From assembly GCA_028551475.1 (NCBI GenBank), contig CM052359.1, positions 11,905,583-11,969,582 on the forward strand: DNA of 64,000 nt, in the 5' to 3' direction. The notes under the pieces were generated by a model. That model was not told the DNA's origin. It was given only the letters and a program-made list of their open reading frames with translations, and did not search any database. Position 1 is the first letter of the stretch; every line of letters begins with the position of its first letter. This DNA is from Casuarina equisetifolia (Eukaryota; Streptophyta; Magnoliopsida; Fagales; Casuarinaceae). Below, piece by piece: positions 41,343-55,200 of this stretch. The position numbers were made by a program, and so were the translations under genes.

Positions 41343-44300
41343 GGTGTGTGTAGCACACGCATGTGGTACGTCAACCACACATTAGCACTCTCAACCCACT
41401 AGAGATCCTTGAATTGACCCATGACAAGCGTTCAACTTGCAACATGACCTAGTTTCTTCCCATTCCCTTTATGAAACCCTAGCCACCGAGAATAAAAAAT
41501 CTTCACCAACTTTTGCCTAATTTGGTTGTAATTAAGTGTTTTTTTCTTTCTTTGTTTCAATTGAATTGATATATGTACAAATTGTGTATAGAATTAACTT
41601 GAAACATGAAATTTTCATCTTTGAATACAATTAGGGTTTCTCTATCTTCGTTGTTCTTCTTCCTTTTGTCTATTTCGGTAGCCTTAAGGTTTTATCTATT
41701 CTTAAATCTCCAATTCTTTCATGGTATCATTGGAGCCACAAACTAATGCCCTTTAATCAAACCTTATGGCCATGGAATCCAAATCCTCCAATTTCTCCTT
41801 TGTTTCTACCCTCTTGATTTCCTCTTCCTCTTCCCCACCTATTTTAATCATTTCGACAGTTTTAACTATGTTCTTTAGTCCACCTATCTCATGTTGTTCC
41901 TAGTTTCTTGGAATCTCCTTATGATTCTAGATAGGTTGACATTTCCCCACTTAAAACCATGAAAATGATGATGGCTTGACCTAATTGAACTTTGACTTCA
42001 TTACCTAGCTCATCAGTGACCAAGCAACACTCACTTGGCTTATGGCAACATCAACCAACACCATCATCACCCAACTCATAAATATGATAACGTCAGTGAA
42101 AGCCTGGTCTTTCTTCAAATGCACCTACATGGCATAGTCATTCACTGAGTCCTTGACAATTTGCATAAAGCTTTAGTTAATTACGAAAGGAACTTGATTA
42201 GTGATGGAGTTCCTCTCTTAGGTCAAGGATATCCTCAACCAACTTGAGGCAATCGATGAAAAACTCTTTCATAACAAGTAATGCTCCAGGTTTTCTATGA
42301 TTCTGGGGAGGAATTCGATGATTTAGCCACTTTGGTGTCCACCGTTAAATCCACCACCAAACCATTTCGTTGTAAGGCGTTTCATAGTTTGCTACTCGCT
42401 CATGAAGGCCTTTGCAATCATCATTGGAGCTTCGTTGTGCCTTTCACCACCATATTTGCTATGTTCTCTAATCCTTCACATGATGGGTCATCACACACCT
42501 AGTTTGGGCCGTACCAACATGGGCCTTCCCAGCCCGTAATACCAACCTACATAGGTCCTGCATGGGCTTGCCCTTGTAGGCCTTTGGATCCAATATTACA
42601 AATGAGCTCTTCCTTTCTTTGTAGGCCCAACCTTGGCCCATTTGCAACACCAACTGTGGGCTTTACCAAATAGGTTCTATCACCACCTTTGTTGTTGGCT
42701 TGGCCATCATGTTTCCAACTGCATTGAACATTTTAACCCTTCCTTTAATCCCCTTACTCATATAGCCTAAGCCTAACACTCTCACACTCAAGCCCATTAT
42801 GCCCTCCTTTCTTCCCCAACCTCTTACCCCCCCAACCCCCATCAAGCCTACTATCCCCAAGCCTAATATGCTACTCTTCCTCCCCCCATTGTTACCTTAC
42901 TTATAGATATGACAATGTTGGTGAAAGCCTAGTCTTTCTTCAAACACACCTACACGACATAATCGTTCACTCAGTCCTCGATGATTTGCATAGAGCTTTA
43001 GTTAATTACAAAAGGAACTTGAATGGTGACGAAGTTCCTTTCCTAGGTCAAGGATCTCCTTAACCAACTTGAGCCAATTGGTGAAAAACTTTTTTAACAA
43101 CAAGTATTGCTCTAGGTTTTCTACAGTTTTAGGGAAAGGCTCAACAATTTTGCCACTTTGGTGTCCACTGTTAAATCCACCACCAAACCTTTTAGCTATG
43201 AGGTGTTTCATAGCTTACTAGTAGCTTATGAAGGCCTTTGTAACTGTTATTAGAGCTTTGTCATGCCCTTCACCACCACATTCGCCATGTCCCTTAAGCT
43301 TTCACATGGTGGGTCATCACACACCTAACATGGGTCATACCAACATGGGCCTTCCTAACTTACATAGTACCAACCTACATAGGCCTAACTAGGGTCTCAC
43401 ATGGGCCTGCCTTTATAAGCCTTTGGATCCAATACTACAAATGGGCTTCTCTCTTCTTTGTAGGCTTAACCTTGGTCCACTTGCAACACTAACTGTGGGC
43501 CCTATGAATAGGCCCTACGAATAGGCCCTACTGCCACCTTTGTCACCAACCTGACCATCATGTTTCCAATTGCATGGAGCATTTTAACCCTTCCTTTAAT
43601 CCCTTTACTCATATGGCCTAAGCCTAACACTTTCACCTTCAAACCCATTATGCCCTCCCTTCCTCTTTAACCTTGGTCAAGCTTACTATTCCTATGCCTA
43701 ATATGCTACTTTTCCTCCCTCTATCTCTCATTACTACATCACACCCCCCTTCTTTGTAGGCCCAACCTTAGCCTACTTGCAACACCAATTGTGGGCCCCA
43801 CCAAATAGGCTCTACTACCACCTTTGTTGCTAGCTTGGCATCATGTTTCTAATTGCATGGAGCATTTTAACCCTTTTTTTAATCCCCTTACTCATATGGC
43901 TTACGCCCAACACTTTCACCCTTTGGCCCATTATGCCTTCCCTTCCTCCCTAGCCCCTTACCTCCCCAACCCCTATCAAGCCTATTATCCCCAAGCCCAA
44001 TATCCTACTCTTCCTCTCCCTATCGTCACCCAAGTCATAGATATGACAATGTCGGCAAAAGCATGGTCTTTCTTGAAACACACCTACATGCGTAGTCGTT
44101 CACTTAGTCCATGAAGATTTGCATGGAGCTTTAGTTAATTATAAAAGGAACTTGATTGGTGATAGAATTTCTTTCCCAGGTTAAAGATCTCCTCAACCAA
44201 CTTAAGGTAATTGGTGAAAAACTCTCTGACGACGAGTACTACTCTAGGTCTTTTATGATTTTGGGGAAGAGTTTAACACTTTAGCCACTTTGGTGTCCAC

Positions 44301-44440
44301 CGTTAAATTCACCACCAAACCTCTCAACCATGAGGCATTTCATAACTTGCTACTAGCTCACTTAGTCCTTGACGATCTACATGGATCTTTAGTTAATTAC
44401 AAAAGGAACTTCATTGGTGACGAAATTCCTCATAAAGGTA
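41343..44440 (+). mobile_element. Ty1-copia fossil (LTR end, PBS, gag-like region), tandemly amplified
   Basis: An old, heavily broken copia fragment. TGGTATCATTGGAGCC at about 41722 follows a CTTTCA LTR-like end, so an LTR probably occupies about 41343-41721; its left end is uncertain. Gag-like protein wording (LTWLMATSTNTIITQLIN, then SVKAWSFF) follows from about 42020. The gag region is repeated: a block with AAAGCCTGGTCTTTCTTCAA begins near 42081, 42907 and 44041, and a block with TTCTTTGTAGGC begins near 42614, 43454 and 43750. This gives a main period of about 830 bp and a secondary one of about 300 bp. Integrase and polymerase parts were not found. There are many breaks. It is older than the element at 14010. 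Confidence 0.7.
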
Positions 44441-47388
44441 TTTCTTATTAAGGTTTGGCTTCCTTCTATTTATGAACTCCTAAATAGTAAATGCAACATG
44501 ATTAGTTATTCCACAATCTAACCACTAAGAGCTAGAAGATATTTCAAATAAATTAGTTTCACAAACATGAACCAAAGAACTTTTACCTTTAGCTTAACCT
44601 TAGTTAACCATTTCTTAAACCTTTGGCAATTTTTTCTCATATGTCTTATTTTCTTATAGAATAAACACTAAATGTCTTTTATGTTCACTCCTAACTTGTT
44701 TCTAAAAGACTATTATTCCTTATTAACATGCTGAGTAACTTTCGACTCCTTCTAAGGTTGATTTTTCAACTTCTTACCTTCACTAAAACTGGAACCTTGA
44801 GATAACATAACTGAATGAGACTTTTTAGTCTTCAACTTATCATCTGTAACCATAAGTTTCTCTATTAAATCATCAATAGTCTAATTCTCTAAGTTATATG
44901 ATGTCTTGATGATGGTGTAATCAGTAAGAAAACTAATCAAAACCTGATGCATAATGCTTTGTTTTGAAAAAACCATACCCAAAGCCTTAAGCTTCATTTG
45001 ATATTATACCATCCTCATAATATAATCCTTGATATTCTCAGCCCTATTATACTTCATGCTAAAAAGTGTTTGCATTAACAAATTACTCTAAACATGAGAG
45101 GACACTCTATTATGTTATGACACTGCCTAAAAAAATTCTTTAGTTATGCAATCCTTAGGAAAATCACACTTAAAGTGATCTTGAATGGTTCTCCCCATTA
45201 TCAATAGGCCAAACCTATTACATCTTTCCCATGCAACATATTGAAGCTTTTGCTCCTTAATACTTTTAGGAGTCAAATCAATAGGCTTATCCTTTTTTAA
45301 AGCACAACTTATCTTTGTTGCTTTCAAAGCAAACAAAATATCTTCCTTCAATTTCTTATAGTTAGCACTTATAAGAACCTTAATAATGACTTGAGCATTG
45401 TTTATAAAAAAAGTAATTGAATACAAAATGATGCATAATATTAACATTATGTGAGTAAACTAAACGAGAGTTTACATCGTCATACAAATACCTATGAGCA
45501 TAATGAATGACATATAATTGTAACACTCTCAATATAGTAATAGTCATGAGCCAATACCAAACTTTTATAGTTCACCTCCTGTGGGTGTATAAACTAAGAT
45601 TAGCGAAACTCATGCATACAAACTATTCTATCATCTAAATCCTAATATGTAGTCACCTTTTGTGGAAGAATAACTATGCATTAAAACTGAATATATCCTA
45701 CTACAACACAATATTGTAATCTTATAATTCAATCAAGTTACACTACTATGGTAGTTGAAACCTAACTAAAACACAAGACCCGCTTGTATCGTAGATATAA
45801 GCTAAAATATTACTCACAACAAAAAGATGTAATTTAGATCTTAATTGACGAGGGGCATTCATTTTTGAATTACATAAAGACAACACACAAGTATTTTGCA
45901 AATTACATACTATTTATTTAAAATTGTGCATAATTATAATAGCATGCATATATATGGCCAAATTTATACTAAATCAAAATGCACATAACAAAGTGAATAT
46001 CCAAATGTGTGTAACAAAAATGCACATCGCATAACATAAATTTATTGCATAAAAATAATAAAATATTACAAATATCAAACAAATTGATGAAAAAATGTAA
46101 TTAACATACAATAAAACGCAACATTTGGCACACCACAACAATCTTCATCTTAAGATAAAGATTTTGGTGAAAATTTGGGTCAAAATAGAGTCTCCAATTG
46201 CCCACATGTGCTTGTAGAAGACGTAGCTGGACTAGTTCAACCGAATTGGACTTTTTGGCCTAATTTGGCATGTTTTGCCCAGTATTGGCTAGTTCAACCA
46301 AAATTCAACCGATATGGCTAGTATGACCATCATCCAGCCGGTTCTTTAACTAAACTTGGTGCCATTATGTTCATAGTGGTTAGTCAACATTGTCTCACCG
46401 GAAAACCTGATTGGGTCTTCTTGGGTTAGATTTAACCCGATTAGAAAAACCACTAACAGTGTGTGAAAATGGCATCTTCAGACTCCTTAGATTCCAAAGA
46501 TTACAGATCTGGCGTTAGTATGCAAAAACCAACACTAGTTTGGCAATTATCAAAATTTGAAATTCTGAACAAAAAGTAAGTTGCAAGAAAAGCTATTTTT
46601 AAACAAAAATAATCACGTTTATTTTAAAATCTTGTTTTCAGACCCATTTTTCAATCCAAATTTATGCTAAATTGGCTTCGATACCAAATGTTAGAAAATA
46701 AATCGCCTCAAATGAGGCTTTAACCTAGGATCTACACATTAATCACAAATTGAAAATGGGTTTAAGTATAAAATTAAAACGATCATTGCGTACTTTATTG
46801 TGGTTGCATTCTTAATATAATCTTTGATTAAGATCTTACCCTTTATTACACGAGTTGTGCTAGCCAATAAGAAGCAAGAAATCCACAATGAAATCAAATT
46901 CAGGAACGCTCAATGGTAGAGAGAAAAATTATGTGAAAGGGTGTCTACTTAACGAATGGATACATAAAATGTGATTCCATTTCATTAAATAGAGAAAAAA
47001 ATAATTGTATCATGAAATGACCATTATGCCTTTACTATAAGCCTAATTCCATATATATGGAATCCAATGCACATATAATGAGTTAGAGGAGAGATTTAGC
47101 TGATATAAATAGATCCTAATGCATATATAACGAGTTAGAAGGGAGACTTAGTCGATATAACTAATAACGTGCTAATCAAATAGTCTCGACTCATCACAGT
47201 TCTATGAGGTTCACTAAGACCCATATTGGCAGCACCATATTCACAATCAAGATCAAAATCTATCTTAAACAATTAGACCAATATAATTTACATCAATATA
47301 CTTTTATAAGAGAATTAGTTTATGCTTATTGATATAAGCTCACATTACAATAAAATAAGCTAATAGATCTTGGCCAAGTTTAATTACA
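44441..47388 (-). mobile_element. Ty1-copia fossil in reverse orientation (LTR, PBS, gag)
   Basis: On the - strand the order is LTR-like sequence (about 47388-46689), a primer site (TGGTATCGAAGCC, near 46680), a gap, then gag of the UBN2/gag-polypeptide type at about 45447-44640. The gag wording includes LQYVAWERCNRFGLLIMG and ends in a decayed CCHC-like knuckle. Protease, integrase and polymerase regions and the second LTR are missing. The outer LTR end is uncertain. The fragment is broken in many places and looks old. It abuts the opposite-strand copia fossil at about 44440. Confidence 0.6.
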
Positions 47389-49249
47389 TACATGACCAAT
47401 GTTAATCTAGAAACAACTGAAAGTACTTGTAGGGAGATATGGACGAAGTTCAATTATATATATTGCTAATTTTACTCCTACCTCTGTTTTTATAAAAACA
47501 ACTGAACGTGTACTTTTCGGGTTAAGGAGGTACAATACATTGTCTCTCAAGCAGTTGCCTTGCACCCCTGCCATGACGCTCAGGGCCCTCACACTCGTTT
47601 GAAACCATTCTTTAAGTCATAAAATCTTGGCGTTGCTTGCTCTGCAGGACCCTTTGCATGTCAACTTTCTTGCTTTCCTAGGCGTTGGGTCTGACAAAGT
47701 GGTGCAACCAAAAAATAATGCCAAGCTTTTGTTGTGAATCTCTGAGCAGTCTGCGACCAGTCTCTCGGGAGTGATCTGGATGTGATTCACGTCCAGGTAT
47801 GCCATTAATAACTCTCCTCTGGTTCCAAGTATGTGAGGTATCCCACGACATGGCTAAACATGTTTCAAAGGCTTCAATGGATTCCTACCCTACTTCGTCC
47901 GTGCCATTTGGAAGGCCTGCAGATTAGATTTTGGTTGCCAAATACCAGGGCTGATGGTGTCCCATTGGGAGGAGCAACATAACCTACTTATATGTACCCG
48001 TCGAATGTACCCGTTGAGGCACTTCTTCCGTTGAAAGTATACCATTAACAGCCAGAAAGGTGAGGGCCGAGGACATCGTTGGGGTAAAATTGCTTCAATT
48101 AAAAAAAAAAGTTGGTCGATCGTTTCGCAAATGGAAGTACTTGGCTTCAAGTGTAGAATATTTGTTCCGTCGAGTTGTTTCAAATCGTCAATCTTCGTAC
48201 GTCCCCGCATTGCGTGTCTTCTGCAGTAGAAAGAAGATACGTATGTAACTAATATTTGAAGCATCATGCTTTACCAATATATATGGCTTTTCCAATGAAT
48301 GTAGCACGTTATATGTGAAGAGATAGATTTGACTTTTTAATTATCCGATAATGATATATTCACATTTTAGTGCTTAGCGGCCTGTTTAAAGATTTGATGT
48401 ATTAAATTAGCATCTCATATTTATGGACATCCTTCTTAATGACAGCAAGTGCACAGTAGGGTCATGATTTCTCAAGACATAAATTTAATTCTTTCATTTC
48501 AACGTAGAGCTTTTTATTTGAAAAGCAGTATATACTTATTTGGTCCCGACAGAGTATTTTAAAATTATAAGTTTAGTCGTATTATTAATCATAATTTTAA
48601 TTTTTATGAATTTAGTCAGATAACTTGATGCTAAGAAGGTAGGCGTTATCTTTGGTTGCGATAAATCTTGAGGGAAAAAAAAAAAGAAAGAAAGAAAACA
48701 TTTGAGAAAATCAATACAAATTAAGCCTGGAAGGTCCTTTGAGTTGCTCCCCAGTCCATGTAAAACGCTTTTTTGAGACCACTGACAAGTGACAACTAGC
48801 CGCATGCAGGGAACGAGATATGCTCTGAAAGAAGACACAAGAAAAAGCAAGCTGCTGGGGAGAGTCATAGTGATAGGAATGGAGGTCCCTTCAAATAATT
48901 TTCCCATAAGGCAAACAGAAACTTAACAATGAAAGCTTATACTTCACTCAAAAGAATACACTAGTTTCGAGTACAAACTCCAATAAAATTGTGCTTACAA
49001 GTAGGATATCGCACAGAGAACCATGTAAAACTAGAAAACTGAATTACAGTATTCGTATTCATGAAAATCGAAGGGGGTTTTGCTTCTAACCAACCAAAAT
49101 CTTATGTCTTATTTCCATCACAGGAAACAACTGGGCTCTGTCATGGGGTGGGGAAAGGAAAAACCAAAAAAAAAAAAAAAAATTTGAAAGAATTACGATC
49201 AATGGGAACCAAATCTAGCAATTACTATTCGACTAGGCTTTCACAATTT
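47389..49249. other. Gene-free stretch with unassigned open frames; ACBP 3' flank
   Basis: Between about 47490 and 48270 the base composition is less AT-rich than its surroundings, and the - strand carries three consecutive open frames of 60-125 codons (47407-47592, 47617-47805, 47890-48267). None has a family signature I recognise. This may be a decayed gene or transposon part. The rest, including 48300-49249, is AT-rich; its last few hundred bases are the probable ACBP 3' UTR. Confidence 0.35.
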
Positions 49250-52200
49250 TCAGGCATCATCAGCTTTTTGCCCAGCAGGGCTTCCAGCAAGCCAACCCCA
49301 CACACCGCCAGAGCTCTGTCTCTGTTTTGCACTCAAGGCAGCTTGTTCAGATGCAGCCTTTTGTCGCTGGAGGAGTTCCAGTTCCTTCTGCAATGTCTCC
49401 ATTGTTTGGAGTTTCTGGCGTAGTTCCGCAACATCGACCTGTCAATTCAAAAAGTACAATAGCAGGAAATTACATTCCCAAAATTTGAACCTAAAAATAA
49501 AATTTCCGAGTTCTTCATGCTCAATAAACACCTAACCAACTATCATACTTTACGATTTATTGTGTGGCTTGGAGCCTCACTCATTTATATTCTGTTCCTT
49601 CGGTCACCTTATCATTTTAATATCTCAGTATTTTCATATTAGAGGAGATTTCTCACTCTTCACATATTTCCATCTGCAGTTTCCAGTTTCAGGTATTAAT
49701 TGTTTTGAAAACAATTCTTTCCATTAACAAAGAACAGATTATCCTAGCTCAAATGCTAAGGCAATAAGGGAAATTTCTTTAATGATCGAGAAATTAATTT
49801 GAAAATATTCTTCAACAGGACTGGATAACCCAGTTCGACAGCAAAAAGTTTTCCAAACCATAACATCCTTACCTCCAGTTTGAAACATCTCGACTGCTCA
49901 GCAGCAAGTTGACCACGGACAGATTGGAGCTCCTTTAATGCAAACACAATAAATTAAAGGAATTAGTTGCGTAAAGGCATTGTACAGAACATGGGAAATT
50001 GGATTTCAAAGTCAATATCAGAAATTTTGAAGTTCTTTTCCTCTCAAATAAGTAAACACAACTAACACACCCATATCAGACCGCATCCACGGCATTGCCT
50101 CCATTTATGGGAGGAGAAGACAACATTTGGTAAAAAGAGCTCACATTAAGTCAATTTGCATCTTTGTTTAATAGCCAGAAAACAAGTGAAAACCGGCTCC
50201 TGGATGGACTGCAACTACGACTATGGGATTCCTAGTCACCTACCAAAGCCTTGATTTACCTTAAAAAGAAACAAACTTAGGAATTGTTTCTGGAGGAAAA
50301 CCAAATGCCTTTGTAAAGAGGCAAATGTTTCACATTTTTCCCATTTTTTCTCAGTAAAATGAGAAAACCTTCAGTCATACATCCTATCCCAAGATAATGA
50401 CCAAGTTTGTAGAGGTATCTTGGATCCCACTAAAAATAGCCCTTGTGAAAAAAGTGGGGAAGCAAAAAAAAAAAAACTTGGCTAGAGTGGGGTACGACTG
50501 CATGAACCAGCCAGATTGACTAAAAGCTCTGTAGCTTTGTGCACAATAATTCACTGTTATAATTTCACTTGAACGATTTTCACAAAAGCTTGATTTTAAA
50601 ATCCAGCATAACTTGTCCAACAATCCATCATCGAAGTAGAAACTCACTGCGTTCAAGCAATCTCTCCATCACACTTATCCCCAACATGACAAGAACCTAC
50701 AAATGAACCCCCTGCTTTTTCATCTTCAAGCTCCTACAGAATTATATTTCCTCTCACAAAGTCCTTGTTATTGCATAGAGCTCCAAGCTACAGCAGAAAG
50801 AGTGCCAGTTTTCAAACCCTCCCTCCCCCCTCTCCCCTCTCCCCTCTCCCCTCTTTTCACCTAAAAAACAAACCCTCAATAACTTGGTGTCTTTGTACAT
50901 TTTTTTTTTCTGTCCCATAATCTGTGTCCATGACCAAAGTCCGGAGTGAGTATTATAATCTCTCCTAGTCTACCTTTCCTAAATTACTTTTTCTTCTCTC
51001 TCTAAAAGGCACTTAAAAAAATAAGTAACAAAATAGAGAACTAAAAGTGCGAGGCATGGGGCATTAAATAAAATCTCCTAATATATTCTGCACTTGTCAA
51101 AGATGATAATAAATACTAGAGCAAAAAATATTGGTGCAACTAGTTACCTTGTACAGTTCAGCGTTACGATCCTCAGCTTCTGATAACTCTTGCTTTAATT
51201 GAAGAGACTGTAACTTCTCCTTGTTGAGTGATGACTCCAATTCTTCTTTCTCTGCCTTGAGGGTTGAAACAAGTTGTACATTGCTTTGCTCACCTTTAGA
51301 TTTCTGCATAAAACAAAAAATTATCTGTAACATTCACGTGGCAAGTGACACAGTTCACAAACACCATCACCAACAAACAGACCTGCCACTGAATAAATAA
51401 ATAAATAACACACTACTAAAAGTTGGTATATCATATACATAAGAAAATGGACATCAGAGATAATTTTAGTTCAGGAGTGGCATAAGATTGCAGTACTAGA
51501 AGGAGAGTGCTTCCAAAAGGGTATGTTACACTATTTGAAAAATGAAGGATGGACCTGCAATTTTCAGGGTCCAATTAACCTTGGATATCATCTCCCAAAT
51601 AAATAACTGTCATTGCACTATAGCTCAGAATAATTTGCCATATTCTTAGGAGAGAGTAACAACGGTTGTAGTCAAGAAGCAGTGATTGAAATAATGCAAC
51701 ATCAATAATTTCAAAGGAAATAGGAGGTATGTGTTCCGCATGATGGAAGAAAAGGACCAAAAAATGAACCTTGTTAGCAAAAGATTACATACCACGGGCT
51801 CTGAATCAACATTGTCCATAACAATTTCCCTAATTTTCGCTTCTTGGCCTACATCAAGCTCGGATTCCACATCTCTTGTAGCATTTGTAGCATTATGCAT
51901 AGCAGAAACACTGTCTGGTACAGGAGTTTCAATCATCTTTGATTGCAAGGTCGATTTGTGGCTTGGTTTAAGAACATTAACCTAATAGAGAAAACCAAAA
52001 TCAAGAAAGAAACTAGAGCAAGACCAGGTGAAGTCACAGGACAAAACCACCCTTCACCTCACTGTTGTAACGGCCATTGTATCCTCCAAAAGATACGAGC
52101 ACATCTTCACCGTTGTAGGAGCTTACAACCAAACTCAAACCCTGCAACACATGATAATTAGATTGTGACTCAACCATTGGAAAGGAGATCAACCCAACAA

Positions 52201-55200
52201 GAGGGGCAGTATATCTTTCACTGAAACCAGATACGATTTTTGTCAAGCATCTTTCAAATGCCCTTCACATTAAGTGATGACCTAAACATTTCCACAACAG
52301 AATACCTCACTAGCAATTGGAACTCGTCCTTGAACAGTAGTTACCACAGACCAAACAAGTGTAGACATGTTAAGGACAACAGTTTCTGAGACTCCTGCAA
52401 GAAAAGAAAAGAAAAGAAAAGGAGAGCAAAAATAGCCAATTAAAGTAACTGACAGATATGGAATACTTCCACCAAAGGTGTGGTGTGATTCTTCAATTGT
52501 TTTAAAACAGATACTGAAATGCCAAAACGAGGGAAAAAAAAAAATACAAAGAACTATCAGGAGCTCAAAGGTTCAATGCTGAGATGCTCTTCCAAAAGCA
52601 TCTACTGAACTGACTTAAGCTATTCACTTCAGATTTTATCCACAAAGTGAATACTTGTCTGCTTCAAGACCATTTTTCAAGAATCTAACTTACTGCACTC
52701 AAGCTGTGCTCCAAGACACTACATCACATTTGAATCAAGTTTTTCTATCTAAATGTTGAACTTGTTGAATACATACCACTCTTATTGTCACCACCACCAA
52801 CAATGAACCAATTCTTCCCCACTGTTACACCTGCATGTCCAGCCCGTGCAGTTGGTATCTCACCCTGTTGTGTGGGTCTTGACCATTCCATCTGCATAGT
52901 TTAATTATATGAAAAATAACTAATAGTTTCTGCAGATAACAAGATAGAAAAAAGTGCAACAGTAGTCTTCTTACCGTTTGCAAATCAAGGACATGCAAAT
53001 CATTGAAGCAAGTGGCATGTGAACCACCACCAAAGATCAGAAGGTAGCGCTCTGCATGTAACGCAGCAGCATGATCAGATCTTGGTGAAGGAGGCACCCC
53101 CCTGTAAAATAATAGAGATATGATAAGTTCAAAATCTCCCAATAAGTATACACTTTTATATTCTATTCCAGTCTAAAGACCAGTTGGGAGAAGGAAACCT
53201 ATGAAATAAAACATGCAATATACAGGGAAAAGAAAATAAAAGCCTGCCCCCAAGCTATAAAAAGGTCCTTAGATTGTTGTTTGAAGTAACTTTGGTGATA
53301 ATCACATGGATTTGAAACATTTTTATTTTATCTGTTCTGTATATCAATATTCAATACTCGATGACAATTTCAAGTCAGTCCTAGCTGCTTTTGCATTGTA
53401 ATGGTAATTCAAGGGAAGAAATTGAATTTTCTTACACAACTTCTACTTCATCCCAGGTCATTGTCTCTAGGTCAAGAAAATGCAGGTCATTTAAGAGAGT
53501 TCTCTTTGCATCTTGTCCACCGAAAATCACTAAGCTGGTTCCAAAAAGGGTCACTGACTGACCTCCACGTGATACCTGCAAATCAAAAACAGGAAGGAGC
53601 ATTTACTACAAATAAGAGAGCATCATTGTTCCAAACTTCCATGCACACTCTTGTGATTTGCAGTCAAGTTATTACATCAGAATGCAGACCAATCTAAGCT
53701 TAAAATTACTGATGAGTTCCAACATTATGCCAAAATGAGAGCTGGAGAAATGATTTTCCAACTTGTATCCAGAAATATCCAGAAATCATAAGCATATCCT
53801 GATAACTATTTTGGTCACAGCAAGGATTTCATATTGATGATTTTCAGGGATTCACCAAAGATTAGAGATGAAAAACAGATACTTACTGGTGCTTTACCAT
53901 AAGTCTTTAACAATGACCACGTACAAGATTGTAGATCAAATGCCTTCACTGTCATGAGAGAGAAGAACAGTCTATAAACGGCATGATGAGGATAAAAACA
54001 GTGCACATATGCCACGTGATTGCACTGAGTGGCTTGCTTAGATTTTGTGCTGTATTCACATCTGACTAAAAGATTATCAAATATTCACTAACAGTGCTGA
54101 TAATCTTTATTTCTATTTAAAGGTGAATTATGAGTCACTGATAATTCAAAGTAGAAAAGGGGGAATATTCCACTTCCTCACCAGCCTTTTCTCTTCTGGG
54201 ACTAAACCTCTTGCTAGATTTTTCTTTATGGCAATTTTTCTTATACATTTCTCAATAAGATTGACACAAAATCTGAACAAAAAAAGACCAATAGCATTGA
54301 GTTATACCTTGTATAGTTTCAGATGGATCCTTTGTATGTCCAGCAACTGACAAAAGTTTATTTTCCCATGGTATCTGCAGAGAAAAAGAGGCAAGGCATT
54401 TCAAAATTTCAGAACAGACAAATAGTTATTGGGTCAAAGAACACATCTTAGAGAGAAAACTAACCAAGGAATGGCCTGCACAAGGAGAAAATGTTACAGG
54501 AGATGGTGACTCCAAAGACTCAGACCCAGCCTTTGCCTCAATCCTAGACCAAGTCCAACTTCTCAAATCCAAGGCCTGCGTTGTTCCTCAAATTAGAGAG
54601 AAAAAATAATTCTTCAACCATATCAAAGCAAAAGTTAATAAAGCAGTGAGTTTGAACATAAAATCCAGACTTTCAATATCTCATAATCACAAAAAAATGA
54701 AACTGTACATTCAAAGTAACCCAGCAATAGCTCTTTTTACCTTTTCTCTCTCTCTCTCTCTCTCTTTTCTGAAAAGAGTAACAAATTATCGAAAATAGCA
54801 TATAACTTATCAAGAACCAAAAAAGTAAAAAATCATTGAAAAAAGTGAGGTTAACCCACGTACAAAGAACATGAACTGCAGATAATAACCAAAATGCAGT
54901 AACTTAGCAATAACAAAGAGAAAAAGACAAAAGGGACAAGTTATTATTATATATACTCCATCCACACTTGTGTATGAGCTCATAGTTTGCTTACATGAAT
55001 ATCAGTAAGGTAACGACCATTGTGGTTTCCACCATATATGTACATCTTGTCTTGCACAACTGCTGCACCATGCTGAAAAGAAGTACCAAAAACTTTTTTC
55101 ATTATAAAGAATAAATAGTCAGGAACACGTTCAATTTATAGAAAAACACATGCCAATACCTCATATCGGGCTTTTGGGCGTTGTCCAGATATTGCAGGTG

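Noticed and set aside
43824-44114. 96-codon Pro/Tyr-rich plus-strand frame
   Set aside because: It belongs to the tandemly repeated copia gag fossil, not to a separate host gene.
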